Position numbers and translations under genes: made by a program. Below, in pieces: positions 8,509 to 13,516 of a DNA stretch of 13,516 nucleotides (its first letter is position 1; each line of letters begins with the position of its first letter). The DNA comes from Symbiodinium natans (lineage: Eukaryota > Sar > Dinophyceae > Suessiales > Symbiodiniaceae), in assembly GCA_905221605.1 (NCBI GenBank), contig CAJNDS010001589.1, positions 1 to 13,516 on the forward strand, written 5' to 3'. Under the pieces are notes generated by a model that was not told where the DNA came from, made no database searches, and saw only the letters and a list, made by a program, of their open reading frames with translations.

Positions 8509-9200
8509 TACACGCGCGCAAACCTCAAGCGCACAGACACCAAGTCGCACATTCTCACACAAACAGCAGCAAAGATAACGGATCCCTCGCTTCGCCCCTC
8601 CGCTTTCCTACGGTTCGATCTGAATGCCCTGAACACGCACACAAGAAGCTGAACTGAAGTCACACAGCTGAGATCCTCACACACGGGAAACCAAACAAAG
8701 AAGGAGACACGAACAACTCTTCTACATAGAAGCATGCAGGGCACGCTCCTTCTTTGTACTTTTTGCGACGATGCGAAGCATTATCCAAGGTTGGAACAAA
8801 CAGCAGCGCAGCCCTAGCCCTGAACACTAGCAAAAAGCACCGGTTTTTCGGCCTGCGCGAGCTACAAGTAAGAAACGCAAGAGCTTATTCAGGAGACCCA
8901 GCTCTCTAAGAGAGCAGCAACCAGAGCGCGAAATGTGAGACTACGACAACTTACCACGTGGCCTTCAAGTGACAAACGTCAAGACTCGCGGGACTTGCAA
9001 GACAAGAAGCATTCAAGCAAGGAGCAGTCCCTGCACACAGAGACCGAGAAAGACCCTCTCAGCGATCCTACTTTGCTGCACGTGCGTGCACCCCTCACTT
9101 CGTTACACGCCACGCTACATGTAATGTAGTCAGTATTGCCGAGGCCAACCATCTGACGGCCTGCACGCGTTGCTTGGCATCAAGCTTCAACTGCTCCTGA
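8509..9200. other. Unique sequence without a recognisable gene
   Basis: A/C-biased with short open frames. CTACAT-GTA-ATGTAG at 9115-9129 is a six-pair inverted repeat. Nothing else is apparent. Confidence 0.5.
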
Positions 9201-10076
9201 CAAGCTGCACCAAGCACACGAAGGCACGCGGCAACCCTCGTAGTATCTGACCAGAGCTTGACTTTCGTTCTGCGCCGTCTGCTCGACACTGTCTTGGCGC
9301 TTCCTGATAGCACCAGCACCAGCATCACTGGTCGCTGCTGGCAAATCCGCAACACAAAGTTTTGGTTTCTAAGCGACATCCTGACAGAATTCACGATTTC
9401 CGAGATTCCCTGCGAGACAGAACAAGAAGACGCGCACGTCAGGACATTCGCTCCCACCTCTGGAAACGCTGGCTGTCCAGACACAAAGCCACGCAAATGG
9501 CACCACAACAAAAACCAGCACGCAGCTGAACCACGAAACATGCTGGCCAAGAAATTCACGCACACACGTTCAAGAATCAACAGGTCCTTTCCACAGCCGC
9601 TCACACTTGCAACGCTACGTTCTGCTGCAAAGCTGCACAACCGAACAATCCAGCAACGTGCATGCGCCTGTGTTTTTTTTCTTCATGGCGGGCAAATCCA
9701 CGTCTACGCCAGCTCGGCGCTGTACACTGTAGACCACGCTTTTACGGAGACAGCCAACAAGGGATCAGGCTTCCGAGAATCACGACCCTCGTGCGCTCAC
9801 ACGCAACGAGCCAAGCATTGCTTAGCGCAGGGCTCACGCGGTCAACCAGGGTTCGTTTTTGCTCAGAAAAGGGCGGTCACCAGCTATGACCTCAGTAAAC
9901 CTCAGTCATCCAGGCGACATATCGATCCTCTAGCATTCCGGAATCTTCGACTGCTCACTAGCATCGCTTTTACACTTAGAAGTTTGGCAGGGCCCAGCCT
10001 GCCTGCTGGTCACTTGACCCTCCTTATGATTTCGTCGGTCTCTCGTGCTCCCGCAGCCTACAACGAACCTGATTGA
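9201..10076 (+). CDS. Longest open frame, unknown, doubtful
   Basis: After a stop at 9198-9200 this frame is open for 291 codons to the TGA at 10074-10076. The first in-frame ATG is late (codon about 114, ATG at 9540), so as an intact gene it would need an upstream exon or a non-ATG start. The first 70 codons have a globular-looking mix including TFVLRRLLDTVLALPDSTST. The remainder is rich in H, T, R, S and Q, as read-through of A/C-rich DNA would be, and contains an eight-T run. No domain, signal peptide or membrane segment is evident. The minus strand is also open over 9095-9640. The length is somewhat more than I would expect by chance, but nothing else supports a gene. Confidence 0.15.
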   Translation, partial: QAAPSTRRHAATLVVSDQSLTFVLRRLLDTVLALPDSTSTSITGRCWQIRNTKFWFLSDILTEFTISEIPCETEQEDAHVRTFAPTSGNAGCPDTKPRKWHHNKNQHAAEPRNMLAKKFTHTRSRINRSFPQPLTLATLRSAAKLHNRTIQQRACACVFFLHGGQIHVYASSALYTVDHAFTETANKGSGFRESRPSCAHTQRAKHCLAQGSRGQPGFVFAQKRAVTSYDLSKPQSSRRHIDPLAFRNLRLLTSIAFTLRSLAGPSLPAGHLTLLMISSVSRAPAAYNEPD

Positions 10077-10266
10077 ACCTCGCTTTGCTGCACGCGCACG
10101 TGCACCCCGTGAGAGCACATTACATGTTCGGTGACTTCTGGAAACATGACAACGCAGCGCTCGATCCTTGCTTTTCTTGTCGCATTCGCAAACTGGGGTT
10201 CACATCTTGCGCGGCGCATGCCAATAGCTCCTTGGCTATGCCACCGTGCTGCCCTCATCAATCCCC

Positions 10267-10295
10267 GGGCGGGTCGGGCGGGTCTTTTTTTTTTT
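10267..10295 (+). other. G-quadruplex motif followed by a T11 run
   Basis: GGG-C-GGG-TC-GGG-C-GGG (10267-10282), then TC and eleven T (10285-10295). The T run is the longest in the window. A structured G-rich block followed by T could halt a polymerase moving on +, but no transcript is known here. Confidence 0.7.
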
Positions 10296-10334
10296 GGCAG
10301 CGTTCCACACTTAAACACGCATCACGCTCATGAA

Positions 10335-10358
10335 GACTGTTCCCGCGACTGTTCCCGC
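10335..10358. repeat. Perfect 12-bp tandem duplication
   Basis: gactgttcccgc occurs twice with no spacer (10335-10346, 10347-10358). It is a product of replication slippage or a small duplication, with no gene context. Confidence 0.9.
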
Positions 10359-10514
10359 GCACTCAGGATGTCTGCTCAATTCCACAAATTTCACAGACTG
10401 CCGACTTCCTCGTAAATCGCTAGTAGTTTGCAAGCTGCACTAACAGTAAGCGCCGAGATTTGGCCCTGCTCCACGCGTGAAATCAAGCGTACATGGCCGC
10501 AGAGAAAGCCGCAG

Positions 10515-10536
10515 CGGCTGCACCCCTGCGCAGCCG
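10515..10536. repeat. GC-rich inverted repeat
   Basis: CGGCTGC (10515-10521) and GCAGCCG (10530-10536) form seven perfect pairs around an eight-base loop. No T run follows. Confidence 0.6.
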
Positions 10537-10559
10537 ACCAGCAGAAGCTAGGCAAGTGA

Positions 10560-10766
10560 CTAACACGCCGCATGACATTCATAAGTCATTGTACCACACA
10601 CAATGTCACAATGTGATGTGAGGCACCCGTCAGCGCGCTTTGTCCGCTCACTCTCAGCACAGTTGAAAGCAAAGCAGCAGACTGCACGCAGCACGGCGAA
10701 GGTTCGGACGCACATGCCCAGTCGCTCCTCACTGCTTAGCACTTCTTGTCTTGCAACACAAAAGCC
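10560..10766. other. Sequence beside dispersed repeat copy B
   Basis: An open minus-strand frame runs from 10967 to a TAG at 10562-10560 (135 codons) and covers all of repeat copy B. It has no recognisable domain. An 8-bp duplication, cacaatgt, lies at 10599-10614. Confidence 0.35.
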
Positions 10767-10951
10767 CCAGGCCCCAGGGACAGCAGTCCCAATCCACCAT
10801 AGGGCGGGCGGCTGCACAAGCTGTCGAATAGCAGCTCGACTGGAGACGCCAACCAAGATCCGACTACTCGACAGCTGCGCACACAACCTATACAAAGAAA
10901 ATACGCGTGCGAGATAAAGAGAGCCGCAGTCACGCTTAGTAACAGCGCAAC
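10767..10951. repeat. Dispersed repeat, copy B
   Basis: Partner of 8306-8508, same orientation, about 2.45 kb apart, with several indels between matching blocks. Copy B keeps only GGGCGGGCGG where copy A has a full four-run G motif. On the minus strand, 10951-10904 reads VALLLSVTAALFISHA, inside a frame running to a TAA at 10738-10736. In that frame 7 of the 11 differences from copy A fall in third positions, 3 in second and 1 in first. The hydrophobic peptide would suit a membrane or signal segment if it is real. Confidence 0.8.
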
Positions 10952-11088
10952 GAAGCGAGAACGAGGCTCAGCTGACGCAGGCAACACACACAGGATGACT
11001 GGCCTGCGCAAACGCTACCTCCCTGGCACATAAAAGGAAGGCTGCATGTACCTGCCAAGCCCAGCCCAAGCCGGCACACCCCTCACAG

Positions 11089-11370
11089 AGCAAAACCCTC
11101 GCCAAGGGGCAGAGCTCTGCCCCGTCTCCCACCACCCTCCTTGAAAACGGGTGGGCGCTCAAAAACTTTCTTCCTGAGAAAGTTGTGGCACTCAACATCC
11201 ACAAGCTGGCAGCGCTGCTGCGCCTGTGGCATATTGATGAACTTTACGCCCTTACTCCGACGCGCACACAAAAAGAGTTGGAAATATCACCACAAGACCA
11301 ACCAGCCACTTCCCCTGCACCAGAAGTGATCACGCGACACGTCTTCTTACGGACGGCGCAAGTCGCATAG
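11089..11370 (+). CDS. Possible 3' terminal exon (+ strand), unknown protein
   Basis: Starts after a pyrimidine-leaning CCCCTCACAG (acceptor-like) and is open for 93 codons to a TAG at 11368-11370. The central part, including EKVVALNIHKLAALLRLWHI, would form a leucine-rich amphipathic helix. A P/S/T/Q-rich linker and a short tail follow. Codon choice is varied and not obviously driven by the A/C bias. I recognise no family. The frame is open further upstream, to a stop near 10995, without an ATG. The antisense frame in the same register is also open (11271-11083) and equally protein-like, so the strand is uncertain, and chance cannot be excluded. Confidence 0.28.
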   Translation, partial: SKTLAKGQSSAPSPTTLLENGWALKNFLPEKVVALNIHKLAALLRLWHIDELYALTPTRTQKELEISPQDQPATSPAPEVITRHVFLRTAQVA

Positions 11371-11606
11371 ATTCACCATACACAGACCCGAGAGCGGTCT
11401 GCTTTGCAGCGGGCGAACTTGTTTGCTGATGCTATAGACACTCAGGCTGCGACAACGTGTGTGAGAAGACGTCTCGAAAGCGGTGGGTTGTATATCGAAG
11501 TTTGCGGGCAGCTAGCCCCGTCCCAGCCAGGTAGGCTACAAAGCTCAGCCACGCTGCCTCTTGGGCCACTCATGTCCAGACAGCGGCGGCGCCGCTTTTC
11601 ACTTAC
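11371..11606. other. Between exon candidates
   Basis: If the minus-strand exon at 11607-11721 is real, this would be the start of its downstream intron. I see no matching acceptor with a compatible open frame. No other feature is apparent. Confidence 0.4.
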
Positions 11607-11721
11607 CAAGCTGCTGGCGTAGCTTTGCTAACATCTGCTTGCCTTCTTCTGTGAAGGATTGCGCTCGAGCGCTCGGGATGCTTGATTTACGCAAAGCAAA
11701 CCAGACCATCTCGAAACACAT
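11607..11721 (-). CDS. Possible exon with start codon (- strand), unknown protein
   Basis: On the minus strand an ATG at 11721 follows an in-frame TGA, and the frame stays open for 38 codons plus one base to CTTG followed by GTAAGTG, a canonical splice donor. The peptide ends with AQSFTEEGKQMLAKLRQQL, a charged helix-like stretch. An internal start at the second methionine (codon 5), or an acceptor at the TTTCGAG just before it, is also possible. I recognise no family. It could be the first coding exon of a minus-strand gene, but no second exon of compatible phase was found downstream. It faces the + strand candidate at 11089-11370, and at most one of the two is likely to be correct. Confidence 0.28.
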
Positions 11722-13133
11722 CGCGATGGCTCACTCACCGAGAAATCGCTGGCAGCAGCGCACCGGTGACTGCGTTTTGCGCTGGTAGTCGCCCACCTGT
11801 CAGCAAACAGAAACAAGGGGACAACAAAGCAACCGAACGAACACGCAGCACTTGGTTGACTTTCACCGGAAATGCTCCAACAGCCCCGAAGTCTGGCTTG
11901 TTTGGTCGCAAGATTTCTGCCAAATCAAACTCGTTGTCGCACATGCAAGTGTGTTTGCTGCTCCGAGCGAAGCTCCTCTGAAGACACTTCTCACAACATC
12001 CACGGGTCCACGTTCTGACAAACGGGGAGCAAACACAATGAACACACGATCGTATATATTGGTGCCTAACACTGCCCTTGCGTACGCGAGGATCCACTAG
12101 ACTTCAAACAGCTCGCTAGTCGCATCAGGAACGCAGCAAACACACAAGCACGCAAACTCATGGTTCCTTTAACGCAGCGGCTTGTCTACCGCAAGGCAAT
12201 TCGAGCAGAGAACAATCGCTCACTCCCACGCCGAGCACATCTCTACTGGTCAAACGAATACCCCACGCGACCGGCCACGCAACAGAGTGAGGATGGTCGA
12301 GCACAGGTAGCCTTGGCACCGACTTTGCGCCTGGTCGTTTGCGAATGACTTGAGCTGCCCAATCAACGCAGTCTTGCTTCAACCGACATTCCCAGGCGCC
12401 TGCACGCACGGTGTGACAAGATAACCTTCCCTCTCACTCATCCTAACAAAAGCCAAGACTTAAACTCGCACAGGCAAGCCATTCTGCAGAACTCTGCCAA
12501 CCTCTACACCAGACCTACTCTCCAGAACCCCGCATGCACAACACAAAGGGGGGGAAGTATTTAGCTACATAACAGAACCCTGCCAAAGGGACTCCTAGCC
12601 TAGCAGCAAGGAGAACGCAAGTGCACAATCGGCGGACGGGACTTTCCCGTTTTAACCCTGAGATGGTGGAGTCACGAGTCTCAAGCAATCTCAACAGCCA
12701 CAAGTGAGACTCTTGACCGGCCCTGTCAAGAAGAGATCCCTCCTCAAAGCAGGCCAGGGCCGAAGCGAAAATCCCCACCCCCCACATTTTGCAGGGTCGT
12801 GGTGGGCGGGAAAAGCAAAATGCTCACACAGGGCTCAGCTAACACACGAGGTGAACCCTCCTGCCACTACAAGCCCTGTAGGAAGAGCCACAAGCTTGCA
12901 GCACTGCACGGCAAGCTTGACCTTTCACCTTGCGCCTGCGCAACGCACAACAACGCGCAACAGCGCAAACCGCGCAAGACAAACCTTGTTGCAACGCACA
13001 TACTTCCCACTTAGATACATGCACGCATGCACCTCGCGGGGCGTGCCAACCTTTTGCAGGAAATGCCGGCAACAGTCAAGAGCCAACTGGCACATCTAAG
13101 CCCCGGCCCCACTACCCAGCTGCTCAGCAACCA
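11722..13133. other. Unique sequence without a supported gene
   Basis: A/C-biased DNA with many short frames, the longest 131 codons at 12704-13099 on +, unrecognised. It contains a six-pair hairpin at 12636-12650 (ACGGGA-CTT-TCCCGT) and a partial G-rich motif, GGTGGGCGGGAAAA, at 12801-12814 resembling the tails of the complete G motifs. No RNA gene was seen. Confidence 0.5.
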
Positions 13134-13148
13134 GGGCGGGCGGGCGGG
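13134..13148 (+). other. G-quadruplex motif
   Basis: GGG-C-GGG-C-GGG-C-GGG then AAAA, with one-base loops throughout. Its GGGCGGG...AAAA tail matches the motif at 8352 and the partial motif at 12804. Confidence 0.85.
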
Positions 13149-13166
13149 AAAACGCAAAGCAAACTT

Positions 13167-13182
13167 TGCAGTCAAGACTGCA
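13167..13182. repeat. 16-bp interrupted palindrome
   Basis: TGCAGTC-AA-GACTGCA: seven-base arms around AA, 18 bases after the G-quadruplex motif. It could be a dimeric protein site or chance. Confidence 0.6.
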
Positions 13183-13413
13183 GTGTGAACAAACAGACAA
13201 TTCAAACTCAACTCGAGCACGCACACCTACGAAGTACTATGTATGGAGGAGTGGGTATGGAGAGAGGGCCGGTGTTCTGCCAAACCCAACCGAACCGGGA
13301 ACACCATCAAGTCGCATGACTCAACGCACAGAAGAAGAACCTATCCACAAGCTCTACCGGCTAGAGCAGATGACTTCGCAAACAATGTGGCCCGCGGCCA
13401 TTTGCTGGAACGC

Positions 13414-13516
<103 letters not shown>

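Noticed and set aside
9071-10110. Second dispersed pair: tttgctgcacg...gtgcacccc at 9071 and 10083
   Set aside because: Similarity is limited to about 25 bases with CA/CG-rich content and does not extend into the flanks.

Overview
The window looks like nuclear DNA of a eukaryote, most likely an alga or other protist, but no gene pins the lineage down. This rests on very long simple-sequence arrays, about half G+C with plentiful CpG (so not a CpG-depleted vertebrate), no dense ORFs, and scattered canonical splice-site-like sequences. Both ends run into low-complexity DNA (a purine array at the left edge, an uninterrupted GA run at the right edge). The piece may therefore be a whole contig broken at microsatellites.

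Layout. 1-1853 is one continuous minisatellite that changes unit in steps: an 8-mer purine array, a short GGAA run, GCGA and GCCA variants, a GGAAGCAA array, 39 back-to-back 11-mers, then GGAAGCAA again. From 1881 to 13419 the DNA is mostly unique. Its + strand is rich in A and C, apart from a T-rich island at about 7360-7850 that carries a 110-bp tandem duplication. A roughly 200-bp diverged repeat occurs at 8306 and 10767. Four perfect G-quadruplex motifs all lie on the + strand. A (CA)13 tract sits at 4022 and a (GA)48 tract ends the window.

Genes. I recognise no protein family and no RNA gene. The longest open frame has 291 sense codons (9201-10076, +) and has no recognisable domain. I list four short segments with splice-like borders and protein-like translations (2 on +, 2 on -) as low-confidence exons, plus the long frame at still lower confidence. 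They do not assemble into one gene and they conflict in strand, so some or all may be chance. The most interesting items are the stepwise satellite, the 110-bp duplication with four copies of an 11-mer, and the repeat pair whose differences lean to third codon positions in one minus-strand frame.
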